64,000 bases of DNA, from the NCBI GenBank assembly GCA_946894095.1, contig OX335641.1:10682501-10746500 (forward strand). The letters are read 5' to 3'. The notes under the pieces are model-generated. The model had not been told where the DNA came from, did not search any database, and saw nothing but the letters and a program-made list of their open reading frames with translations. This stretch comes from Incurvaria masculella (Eukaryota > Arthropoda > Insecta > Lepidoptera > Incurvariidae). Every line of letters starts with the position of its first letter. Positions within the stretch are counted from its first letter, which is position 1. This document shows, piece by piece, positions 1-9,141 of this stretch. The position numbers and the translations under genes were made by a program.

Positions 1-443
1 AAAACCGCCTAAAACCGGAACTAAAAAGAAAAAAATATTTGGTTACTTTTAATTAATGTACGATAAGCTATTTTAATACCTAACTAATTATATACAATTT
101 CTTAATTTTAAATCATCTTTTGAAAAATACAAATAATAGTACAAAGTCAAAGTCAAAGTATTTTTATTTCACGCATCAAAATGCAACAAACATGGTTTGT
201 GTAGAAATATTACATTACAAATTACATACAATTCACTAAATACAACCAACAAATCATAAATCATTAATACATTGTAATTAAAAGTACACTCAATTCTAAA
301 TATTATACAGTATGTAAACGTAAAAATAAGTTATTCCATTAAATGCATGATCATTCAAATATGACATTAAGTGATCCATAAAATATACAAAAATTTACCA
401 ATACATTCAAAGTCGAAAAAAAGGGAACACACAAGCTGTTAAC

Positions 444-2684
444 TCAGAAATTATTATCAACTAAAAACTCGTCGGTTGAATAAAAAGCCTTCATTAATAG
501 TCTGGATTTAAGATCGTTATTGAACTGTTTGGAGGATATTTTTTTTTTTAAATCCACTGGAAGTGCATTAAAAAGTTTGATCGCTTGAAATTCTGTACCG
601 TGTTTAACCACCTCTAATCTAGGCCTTATTGTGTGTTGTAAGTTGCTACTATTTCGAGTGCCATAGCAATGCTTTAGAGTAGGCTTTGTAGTTTTTTTAA
701 GATTGCTTGCTAGTCTTGTCAATACAACATAAATATATAGGGATGGCACTGTAAGAATTTTCAGTCTAACAAAGTAAGCTCTGCACGACTCTTGTTGAGG
801 TAATCTTAGCATCGTTCTTATCGCGCGTTTTTGTAAAATAAATGCCTTCTTTACGTTATAATCCCAGCTATTGCCCCAGAACTGAATTCCGTACCGTAGT
901 CTTGATTCTATCAGAGCAAAGTATATCATTTTTAGGTCGTCGATCAGAAGAAAGTCTCTGAGAGTCCTAAGAGCAAAGCACGAAGAACTTAGTTTGCTGT
1001 CAATCGAGTCTAATTGGTCTTTCCAGTTTAGGTATTCGTCAATATTGATGCCAAGAAACTTAACAGTGGGCACTATTTGACACTGGTTATTATTTACAAT
1101 AATATTAAGTTTGTTATGGTCGCCCATTTGGCATGTGGATGTTTTGAAGAACAAGCACTGTGTTTTAGTGGCATTAAGTTTTAGTTTGTTACTGGAAAAC
1201 CAATGGTCAAAAGTATGTAAAAGAGCATTAGCGTTTTCTTCAAGTTTTGTTAATGATTCAGACTTAACAATGGCACTAGTATCGTCTGCAAAGATCACAA
1301 TGTTAATGTTAGCGAAATAGCTTAATATAAACAATGGAAGATCATTTATATAAAGAAGGAACAATAAAGGCCCCAAAATCGAACCCTGTGGCACACCAAT
1401 ATTTACGTCCTCTCTTTTTGACTGGAACTTTTGTATTTTTTGATCACATTTTGAATTGATTTCAACAAATTGATACCGGTTTTGTAAATACGATTTAAAT
1501 AAGTCTAATGATTTTTGTCTAACTCCGTAGTGTTTCATTTTTTTTATCAAGATTTCACGGTCAACCATATCAAATGCTTTACTTAAGTCGCAAAAGATAC
1601 CTAGAATTTTTAGCTTTTTGTTCATCGAGTTAAGGATATCAGTCAATAGATTGTCTATAGCGTCGATTGTACCTATGCCTCTCTGGTAACCGTATTGACG
1701 AGGGCTTATTATTTTATTGGAGTCTATGTGTAAAATAAGTCTTTTTTTAATAATTTTTTCAAATATCTTAGACAGAGTTGGTAAAAGTGAAATTGGCCTA
1801 TAATTTTTAATGTCTGTTTTTACGCCCTTTTTGTAAATCGGTATGATTTTAGCAATTTTAAGCTCGCTTGGAAAAATACCTTCGTGCAAGCAGTCATTGA
1901 AGAATGTGCTTAAGGTGGCCCAACCCGCTCATCTCCCCATACAAAAGGGGAAAGAAGATCACGCCCATATTTCTTGTCAGAGATCCAAAATGTTGCTCAA
2001 TATAGCTTTATTTGATTGAACTAGATGTCTGATGACCATTGGCATTGTAAAATTGTGTTTGGTTTCCAAGTTATAACGTCCGAAAGTTCGGATTTTTCGC
2101 GCGTTTTATACAATTACTTTGGAGGTGGATTACGCAATGATAAAGTAAGAACATCTTAAAAAGATTAGTCATCAGACATAGCTTGTTTAATCAAGATTTA
2201 TAATCTATTTGGTTTTTGTTAGATTTTTGACTACAGCGGTCGTGGTTTACTTTTAGCTATAAGTCGTTTTGAAATTAAAATTTTCGTAAATCTTACCAAA
2301 TCATACACTATGCACATTGTCTTTTTTGTGGACAGGTTGCATCTTCCTCATAACGGAGACTGTCTTATTCTTAGAAACAGAGAAGGTCCCAGAGCGGAAC
2401 AGCACGGTTTTGTACCGTGCCCGCAAATAAGTTGAGGCCGCCGGGTTGGGCCACCTTAAAGGCTCCATAAGGGCCTTTATGTTGTCTTTAAAAGTTTTTA
2501 TAGGTATGTCATCATAACCACAGGATCTTTTAGATTCCATTTTTGTTATTATATTATATATGAAGGTACAGTTTGGAGCAAACTTTTTGGCCAGTCTGAA
2601 TACACGCCGAGTCCGAGTTGGGGCGGGGTGACCTAAAATTTGGGGTATGTGTAGCGAAAAATCCCTGAAGTTGGCGTCAGCCAT
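444..2684 (-). pseudogene. Reverse transcriptase (RT) of the CR1-like element, interrupted
   Basis: Two parts of one RT domain. The upstream part (2460-2600) reads SCGYDDIPIKTFKDN, the start of the fingers region. The downstream part (444-1909) contains the usual blocks: KIIPIYKKG, NYRPISLLPTLSKIFEK, CDLSKAFDMVD, GVPQGSILGPLLFLLYIND and the catalytic FADD. It continues through the thumb and the C-terminal WNALP-like region (LFNALPVDLK). The frame is open for 481 codons below the MITE insertion, so decay is slight and the copy is fairly young. The MITE separates the two parts; without it the reading resumes in the same protein family. The product is not functional as it stands because the N-terminal half is missing. 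Confidence 0.88.
1910..2459. mobile_element. TTAA-flanked MITE, copy 1 (piggyBac-like target)
   Basis: The element is bounded by TTAA on both sides (1910-1913 and 2456-2459). Its termini are inverted: GGTGGCCCAACCCG at the left and the same reading from the right. No transposase is encoded. The TTAA duplication is the hallmark of piggyBac-type transposition, so it is best read as a non-autonomous piggyBac-like element. A second copy of the same length and sequence family lies in opposite orientation at 17724-18273. Insertion here split the RT of the CR1-like element, so it is younger than that element. Confidence 0.88.
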
Positions 2685-2690
2685 TAGGTT

Positions 2691-3036
2691 TGGCCCAAGC
2701 TGTACTAAGGGAGATCCCTCTTCACAACACTAAACTTCAAGAACACCTACATAAACCGTTGAGCTTATAAATACCACCATCGCTTGAGGGGGTATATCTG
2801 TATCGGTAACAAAGGTTGTTTCTTTCACCACATTAAAATTATTAAAAAAAATGCAAACACAGCTAATCTTATATACTTGTATCCATGCACTCAGGATGGG
2901 CCTTACGAGAAATCTGACTTGGTCCTTAGTCTAAAGGTGTTATCGAATTACATTTAACTCCTGTTGCTTCTACCGTAAAATATTTTTTTTTACGGGTTAG
3001 GATGGCAGTATATCAATCACGAAAATAATCACAGAC
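2691..3036. other. Non-coding stretch, nothing recognised
   Basis: AT-rich sequence between the truncated retroelement and the probable mRpL45 exon. No exon, repeat or RNA could be supported. It would be intron sequence if the mRpL45 gene continues to the left. Confidence 0.5.
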
Positions 3037-3212
3037 CTTATTCTTTCCTTGCTCATGCCCTCAGTAGTCTCGTTGTAGTTGGGCAAGTCCACTTTCAGCA
3101 CTTTCTGCCTTCTCAGTCTCTTGAACTTGGGGTCCCAGTGCTTGTTGGTGGTCGTGCGCGCCGGCGTGCATACCACAACTGGTGCTGTCGCCCTCCCCAG
3201 TATCCGCATGGA
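3037..3212 (-). CDS. mRpL45: Probable mitochondrial ribosomal protein L45, one N-terminal exon (partial gene)
   Basis: A minus-strand exon flanked by a good acceptor (TTTATAGTTTCAG, ending 3213) and a donor (AAG|GTCTGT at 3036). An ATG lies three bases inside the exon at 3209. The peptide contains NKHWDPKFKRLRRQKVLKVD followed by LPNYNETTEG and a KERIRS end. This resembles, from memory, the region after the mitochondrial targeting peptide in insect mRpL45, a large-subunit mitoribosomal protein. The start could be the ATG here or lie in an upstream exon, since an acceptor precedes it. Later exons would lie at lower coordinates, beyond position 1. Codon use is GC-rich and unlike the AT-rich surroundings, which supports real coding. 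The gene name is moderately sure; an isolated pseudo-exon is possible. Confidence 0.65.
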
Positions 3213-3241
3213 CTGAAACTATAAACATATTTGTGATTTAA

Positions 3242-3603
3242 GAACGGCCCGTAAGCTATTCTCCCCATACAAACGTAGTTTACTTATCATTTGGAAACCG
3301 CTATTCCAATTAAATTGATATTTGATATCTAATATCAGATAACAAATATGTGTGTCTGCAAGCTTTTGTTTTTTTGAAAAATCCAAACCGAATAAAATGA
3401 AAGCAAAAAGAAAATCTTTATACGAATTTTGTTTTCTCCGTGGTTTGACCCAGAATACATTTACCGAAAATACAAAAACATGCAGCCACAGATAATTGTA
3501 ACCTAATATTAGATACCAAATATCAAGTAAGTTGGAAGTGGTTCTCAAATTATTAGTAAACTACGTTTGTATGTGAGGCGAAATTTGCTTATGCTTACGG
3601 GCC
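3242..3603. mobile_element. Palindromic MITE, family P, copy 1
   Basis: The ends are inverted (GGCCCGTAAGC at the left, GCTTACGGGCC at the right) and the similarity runs inward over most of each half, including GTAGTTTACT/AGTAAACTAC and the GATATCTAATATCAG-type blocks. There is no coding capacity. A second, diverged copy of the same family lies at 24545-24915, which shows it is a dispersed element. It would lie in an intron just upstream of the mRpL45 exon. Confidence 0.75.
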
Positions 3604-3659
3604 GACCGTAAGAAGGGAAAAGTAGGAAAGTTAGGGATTATCACGAAAAAAAATTTTTT

Positions 3660-4640
3660 TTGTATAATATATAAGGTGAGTTTAAAATAATCTACAACCC
3701 TTTTAGGGTTGATTCAGTATCTGATATAGAACAACTTATGCTAAGAATGTAGGCATGTAATTTTTTTTGTTCCATTTAAATTTTTGAGAAATTTATGCAT
3801 TACATTCTTCCCAGTATTGTCAACAACTTTTGCGAAGAAACTATGTACCTATCGGTAATGGTTTCCAAGAAAATAAATTATTAAAGTGCACTAACTCTTC
3901 AAACTGCCTATTTGAAAAATAGGTTCCGCGCCACGCCGGCCGGCGGCGTGGAGGCGGCGTGCGGCGGCAGAGTCTATTTTACCTACCCGAATAGTTTTGC
4001 CTCCTTCCCACGCTGACGTACGCCGCGCCGGGCTATGGATTTGGTCGGCGCGGCTGTAATGTAGGTATGTACACAAGCATGCATGTCCTTTTTCGCCCGA
4101 TCGGCACTCGCTTCACTTAAATTCACTCACGTGTGATACTCAGGTCCAATGCGCGTCATGGACCTTGACATACTAATTGCTTTCAAAACGAAAAGAAACG
4201 TCCTTCAGTGAGAGGGGCGGCGGCGGCGGCGGGGGAGATGGGGTGGCGGGGCTTCTGTCTGCGCACGCGGCGGCGGCGGCGGAGAATTGTCTTGTATCAG
4301 TGGGTCACGGTCGGGTCAATGCCCCGTGGTTGACCTATATTTTTAATTAGGTAGTTAAAGAGTTCAGATTCAGATTCAGATTCAGATTCAGATTCAGATT
4401 TAGTTAGTGCACTTTAATAAATTATTTTCTTGGAAACCATTACAGATAGGTGCATAGTTTCTTCGCAAAAGTTGTTTAAAATACTGGGAAGAACATACTG
4501 TTTAAATTTCTCAAAAATTTAAATGGAACAAAAAAAATTACATACCTCCATTCTTAGCAAAAGTTGTTCTATATCAGATACTGAATCAACCCTATAAGGC
4601 TTGTAGATTATTTTAAACTCACCTTATATTTGTAAGCTAA
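3660..4640. mobile_element. Fold-back element with about 235-bp inverted arms
   Basis: The left arm (about 3670-3897) and right arm (about 4402-4630) are inverted copies starting with ATAAGGTGAGTTTAAA. Shared blocks include AACAACTTTTGCGAAGAAAC and the block ending AAAGTGCACTAACT. The 500-bp centre is unrelated to the arms: it is very GC-rich in places (GGCGGC runs near 3950 and 4220) and ends with a GATTCA hexamer array. The arm motif with AACTTTTGCGAAGAAAC is similar to sequence just inside the left end of the neighbouring TA-flanked transposon (AACTTTTCCAAAGAAAC at 4882), so the two are probably related. No coding capacity. Confidence 0.75.
4363..4401. repeat. GATTCA hexanucleotide array
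   Basis: About six consecutive units of CAGATT, immediately before the right arm of the fold-back element. It is a simple microsatellite inside the spacer of that element. Confidence 0.9.
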
Positions 4641-5117
4641 TACCATTATACATTGCGGGTGTATGGTGAGTAATTTGTTTAGTAAAACATCAGGTAACAA
4701 TTTGAAAAAAATTTGGAACCATCATCAATTATTTGTAGTTATTTCATTATTAAGGAGTAAATGAAATATACATTATTTTGGTGAAATATTATATGTATTT
4801 TTTTATTATATGTATTATATACACCGTGTCCGGAATAAGGTTCCGAATGCTTAAACCTAAGAAAGGTCTTAACACTGTAAACAACTTTTCCAAAGAAACT
4901 ATATTAATATACCTAATAGTTTCAGAGAAAAAAAATAATTCAACTTTATGCAAAAGCGGAATTTCTCTAGTGTGAAAAAGCACCATAAATATGGCGGGGT
5001 GGCGGCGGGGAGCGGAAGGGCAGGGGGGTGCGTTCCCCGGCTGTCTTGCTCACTTTGTCGGTAGTATCCCGAAGCGGCGACGGCGCAGCTTCAAAGGCGG
5101 TGTCTCTTTGAGACAAA

Positions 5118-5750
5118 ATGCCTACTCGCACTAATTTGCAACGCAGTCAGTGTTTGTGTGGCCTTGTAACTGTGCGGTCGAAAGTGTGTCAAGGTCGCGT
5201 ATTCGCTATTAACGCGAATGTTTTTACTGCTCGGGAATATGGAGACATGATATTGGCGTATGGGGAGTGTCACGGGAATGCCTTGGCTGCATTATGTTTA
5301 TATCGTAATCGGTTTCTGAACAGGCGTCATCCTGCTGAATCAAGAACAATAACCGCTGCTTTTCAGCGCATTATTGATAACCGACCCGTAGCACAAACTA
5401 CGCGAGAAGGTGTGTTAAACCCCCGCGCTCAAGAAGTGATAGATTATTTTCGCCTACATCCTAGGACGAGTACAAGAAAAGCCGCACGAGTGTTAAACAT
5501 GTCGAAATCAACAATTCATAGAGTGTTATAACGTGATAAACAGCATCCCTATTTAATCAGAAGAACACACGCACTGCTACCAGCTCAGAGAGTTAACTTT
5601 TGCCGATGGCTTCAACTCCAGCAGCAACGCCAACCAATGTTTGTGGAATCTGTGTTGAGGACGGACGAGAGCATGTTTACGAACAATGGAATGTGGTGGC
5701 AGATCGAGCGGCGTGGGCTTAGAAGGGGCCGCCGCCGCCCTCTCCTAATA
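5118..5750 (+). pseudogene. DDE transposase, N-terminal half, with in-frame stop
   Basis: The frame starts at an ATG (5118) and reads a helix-turn-helix region: FTAREYGDMILAYGECHGNA, then a second block ending RKAARVLNMSKSTIHRVL. A TAA at 5529-5531 stops it, but the same frame continues with HPYLIRRTHALLPAQRVNFC and reaches RTDESMFTNNGMWW. The aspartate of this block is the first catalytic D of this transposase group, which is recurrent in arthropod genomes. Everything C-terminal to it is missing and the downstream space holds a nested inverted-repeat element. The protein cannot be active. Assignment comes from the HTH-plus-DES(M/L)FTNNG pattern; the exact family name is unsure. Confidence 0.75.
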
Positions 5751-5949
5751 TAAACGTAAGTACCTAAGGTACATAATCTACCTACTATCTTAGTATTGTG
5801 GTAATGTGATGCGCGATGCAACAAATTAAACCAATGCGCGGTGAAGATAGCGCAGCACGCTCGCAGTAGTTATTAGGGCGCAAGTATACTGATAAATAAT
5901 TTTTTTTTTTTCAACTTACTACTTTCGAACTTTCTTTGTTATGACGAAC

Positions 5950-6936
5950 TTACGGATAGGATGGGTGAAATTTACAAGAGTGCGCCATTCCTAGCTTCTA
6001 GCTGGATATCAGGGATGGTAGAGTGGATTTTTAGAAGCATTTTTGGTCAAGGAACATGGGCGCGGAAACGAAGTTTTCTATCTAAAATATTTTTTTGAAA
6101 ATATGAAATCCCGTCAGCAATATTAACATTAGTTCTGTATTCCGACGCGATACTATATGCGTCGATGCGACGACGATGGCGGCGCGCGATGCAATATTAA
6201 CGTTCGTTCTGTATTCCGACGCGAACAGGTCAACTGCGTAGTTTCTCTCTATAGTCTGTGGTCAAGTGACAAATTCATATTGCAGGTAAAATGTTGCCAA
6301 TATGTAATTTCCCATAATTTAGGGTAAAATTAACAATTGCTGTACTAGTATTGCTCCAAAACCGACTTAGCCGCCCCGACATTACATGTTGGTGTGCGTC
6401 ATCCCTAGAGTGTTTTTTAGAAGTGCGGAGACGAAAGCTCGCGCAGGAGGTCCCGAGCGTGGCGAGCGGTACGAGACCGTAGCCGCGTGGCGGTGGGAGG
6501 TCGCGAGCGAAGCGAGCGGGCGACCACCCCGCCGCGGCGAAGGTCGAGTGCGGTCGCTTAAGCGAAGGGGCCGACCAAGAGAGTCTTTCGGCGTAGCCAT
6601 CAACTTACCTGCTTGGGCTTCGAGGTGCATTTAAAAAAGGCTTATTTTAAGCTTATTTAGCTTATATTAGAGTTAGAACCTCACGGAATATATCATTTGG
6701 CGTCTGGCAACACTTTTCGGTTGCAATGTTGGCAGGTGATTAGTGAGTGGCGCAATTGGGTGGAAATTATTAAGCGGATTTCATATTTTCAAAAAAATAT
6801 TTTAGATAGAAAACTTCGTTTCCGCGCCCATGTTTCTTGACCAAAAATGCTTCTAAAAATCCACTCTACCATCCCTGATATCCAGCTAGAAGCTAAGAAA
6901 GGCGCACTCTTGTAAATTTTTTCCGATAGGATATAT
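5950..6936. mobile_element. Nested inverted-repeat element with about 165-bp arms
   Basis: Left arm about 5952-6115 and right arm about 6772-6936 are inverted copies; shared blocks include AGGGATGGTAGAGTGGATTT and GCGCGGAAACGAAGTTTTCT. The centre (6116-6771) has CpG-rich patches, a repeated TTCTGTATTCCGACGCGA motif (about 6135 and 6210), and a stretch with GAGCGAAGCGAGCGGGCGAC near 6505. Open frames in both directions at 6382-6634 are side effects of this GC-rich composition. It lies within the C-terminal part of the DDE transposon and so is younger or part of its decay. Confidence 0.7.
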
Positions 6937-6981
6937 GACCTGCCTTTTAAGTATTCTTAACCTTATACCGGACACGGTGTA

Positions 6982-7530
6982 TATGAAATATTTGGGTGAA
7001 AAAGTATGCATGAAACATTTTTGTTTGTGATCAAATTTACTCGAAATTTTTGTAGGAATTTAGATTTCATTATTTAGCATTCCAAATTTCAAATCCTAGT
7101 TAATCAGGCTCAGGTTTTGTAGGCTGCGGCAATCTTGCGATCTCACTGGTAGACTGACCACCTAGTTTAGGGTCTTACGAATCTTCTTCAGTTTTTAATT
7201 TTTAAAGATTTAAAATCATCTCGAAACATGTAAGTATCTCGAAACATGTAAGTCTCTCGAATCGATCGGCAGGTGCTAAAAAATGTTGAGTGCCGAAGAA
7301 AAGTAGATCAACTACCAGTTCTAAAACGAAAATTGAATTGAAGGCCTGTTATGGGCTACTTATAATTAACTTACTTTAGTGAGAAGAGAGTGCGCCATCC
7401 TAATAAAAACGCTTGATTGATTATGTATTATTCTTCACTTCAACAAGTTTCAACCAAACAATGCTTGCATGATTCTTACTTATTCTGTGACATAACCTCA
7501 ACAAGATATTTTATGCTCTGTGACGGTAGT
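6982..7530. other. Intergenic stretch, nothing recognised
   Basis: AT-rich DNA with no supported exon or repeat. A duplicated 'ATCTCGAAACATGTAAGT' pair occurs near 7220-7255, a very short local tandem duplication. Confidence 0.5.
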
Positions 7531-7534
7531 CCAT

Positions 7535-7710
7535 ATGTCCATCGCCAATATCTGCATGGCCACTATCTGCCTCGTCAATATCTGCATCGCTAACATATGC
7601 ATCGCCAATATCTCCATCGCCAGCGACGGAGCTGCGGCTAGACCGCAGATCCTTGTCCAACGACCGGAGACGCATATGCGTCGCCAAAAACTGGAGGCGC
7701 AGATGCGTCG
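7535..7710. repeat. 18-bp minisatellite and mirrored continuation
   Basis: From about 7535 to 7625 units of about 18 bp of the type CATCGCCAATATCTGCATCG repeat with changes. The following 80 bp (7626-7710) carry CGCATATGCGTCGCC and CGCAGATGCGTCGCC, related units in the opposite sense. The open frames on both strands here come from the 18-bp (multiple of three) period and are not evidence for a gene. Confidence 0.7.
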
Positions 7711-7735
7711 CCAAAGTGGGTATGGTTTTATGTAA

Positions 7736-7793
7736 ATTAGGTTGGGCTTAGTAAGGTTAGGTAATGTTTTTTAGGTTAGGTTAGGTTAGGTTC
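7736..7793 (+). repeat. Short interstitial TTAGG run
   Basis: Four contiguous TTAGG units near 7773-7793, preceded by looser copies (TTAGGTTGGG, GTTAGGTAATG). TTAGG is the usual insect telomere motif. The run is too short and internal to mark a chromosome end. Confidence 0.85.
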
Positions 7794-8539
7794 CTGGATC
7801 CTGATTCCTGAATCGTGTTACTTCTAAGATGCACGCGTGCGGACCATTGGCGTCAGATGGCCTTAGAGTGACATAGGTAGATACAATGTTATTTACCACG
7901 AGACTGAAAGCGTTAAAACTATTTTGCCTTGTGGGAAAATCGGTGACACGTCAAATCTGCCCATTTTTATCGCTGTTAAAATGTGTGTCATGATGATATT
8001 AAAGAATAAATGTAAAATTAACAGTTTGTGTAAATGTAAAATTAACGACTTTGTTCGTTTTGGCGTTCGGGTTGATTCCGATTGATCATGATTCCGTTCT
8101 ATAACGAACAGTTCAGGGCGGAATGGAATCATCTTTGCCCGAACAAATTCCGTGTTTGTCTATGGACAGACCGATGAGTCAGTCTGACATTTTTTTATTT
8201 TATTATATTAAAAAACAACTTATTTATAATTGTTGTTGATTGCAATAATTATTTTATAAATTATCGATTAAATATTTCATTGGAAAATTTGTGTATATTT
8301 CTTAAATATTTAATTATTTTTCTGCGTTTCAGAGGTTTTTGTGTCGTAATTCAAGTCTGATAGAAGGTAAAACTGCAAGATTAGTTCAAGTATCAACAGA
8401 GCACCTCTACAGTAAAGCGACGAACCATATATTTGGTTTGTTTTGCTAAGAATGCTTGTGCAGTCTTAAAACAATGTGTACATACCATTATATTAAATCA
8501 TTGTATTAATTCAGTTGTTACCGGATATCCGGCCTCCCC

Positions 8540-8645
8540 GCCCTCCGTGTCGTTGCTTCGACTCTGCCGGACACGAGTTCATTTCATTTCGCTGAACACG
8601 CCGCGTCGCTAGGACCGCAAACGCAACTCGCCACATCGTCAAACA
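8540..8645 (+). promoter_or_regulatory. kra: Probable non-coding first exon / promoter region of krasavietz
   Basis: A GC-rich island in AT-rich surroundings ends in a strong donor (AAACA|GTGAGTAC at 8646). The first coding exon at 9131 starts with an acceptor (TTTGTTTCAG) 11 bases before the ATG, so at least one upstream non-coding exon is required. This island is the nearest candidate. The transcription start is not visible and the left edge is a guess. Confidence 0.5.
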
Positions 8646-9141
8646 GTGAGTACTCTTGGTCTTTGCTCCTCTTCGTTTACAATACATATTCCGCCCCTGG
8701 TCGGGAAGTGTGCGATGCTGGGCATTTGCTGCCCCTCGACTGGATCTGCAGTTTTTTTTTTCAAGTTCCGTGTATGATTCAGCGATTTGCGAGATGAATC
8801 TTCTAGAATTGATGGTTCCGTAATATGCTCGGTAATATGTATGTTCGTGACGGAATGTTAGGGACTCATGCCCGCGAAGTAGACAAACGATAAACTTCTC
8901 GCGGTTGGAACTCCCGCGCGATGCCGCTGGCTTAACTGTACTCGCAATGATGTGGCGCGTTAGAAAGCCTGCGAGGCTTGCACCTTGACGCAAAACCAAA
9001 TGAAGTTTTTTCGAACTGGTTTTTTGATACATACATAACCTAACATTTTAACAAAATAGATAAAATGCAATTATTCAGTATCAAATGTGACCGATAAACA
9101 TCTCTATAGTGTGATTTGTGTTTGTTTCAGCAATTTATTGT

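Larger units (their letters stand above)
138..2690 (-). mobile_element. 5'-truncated CR1-like non-LTR retrotransposon, split by a MITE
   Basis: Seen: a reverse-transcriptase reading frame on the minus strand, followed downstream (about 138-443) by an AT-rich 3' tail that ends in short repeats of a TTTGAC-type hexamer. Hexamer repeats instead of a poly(A) tail are usual for CR1-group elements, so the CR1 label is an inference from the tail and RT style. The 5' part (endonuclease and any ORF1) is absent, as expected for incomplete reverse transcription. A 546-bp MITE in TTAA sits inside the RT at 1910-2459. The 5' edge near 2690 is approximate. The element lies between the probable mRpL45 exon and the left edge of the window. 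Confidence 0.85.
4820..6981 (+). mobile_element. TA-flanked DNA transposon with decayed transposase
   Basis: Terminal inverted repeats begin ACACCGTGTCCGGAATAAGG at 4821 and end with the matching inverted sequence at 6980. The insertion is in a TA-rich site (TATA on both sides). It contains a plus-strand transposase pseudogene (5118-5750), and a second, nested inverted-repeat element occupies its right half (5950-6936). Family assignment to the Tc1/mariner superfamily rests on the TA site and the DDE-type transposase blocks; the exact subfamily is not known to me. Confidence 0.78.

Noticed and set aside
6382..6634. 82-codon frames on both strands
   Set aside because: GC-rich, no stop by composition, no protein family, located inside an inverted-repeat element.
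7511..7735. Overlapping frames on both strands, 67-71 codons
   Set aside because: They follow an 18-bp tandem repeat, which keeps any frame open.
8511..9032. 173-codon minus-strand frame opposite the krasavietz 5' region
   Set aside because: No family pattern; it covers the probable non-coding first exon and intron of krasavietz on the other strand.
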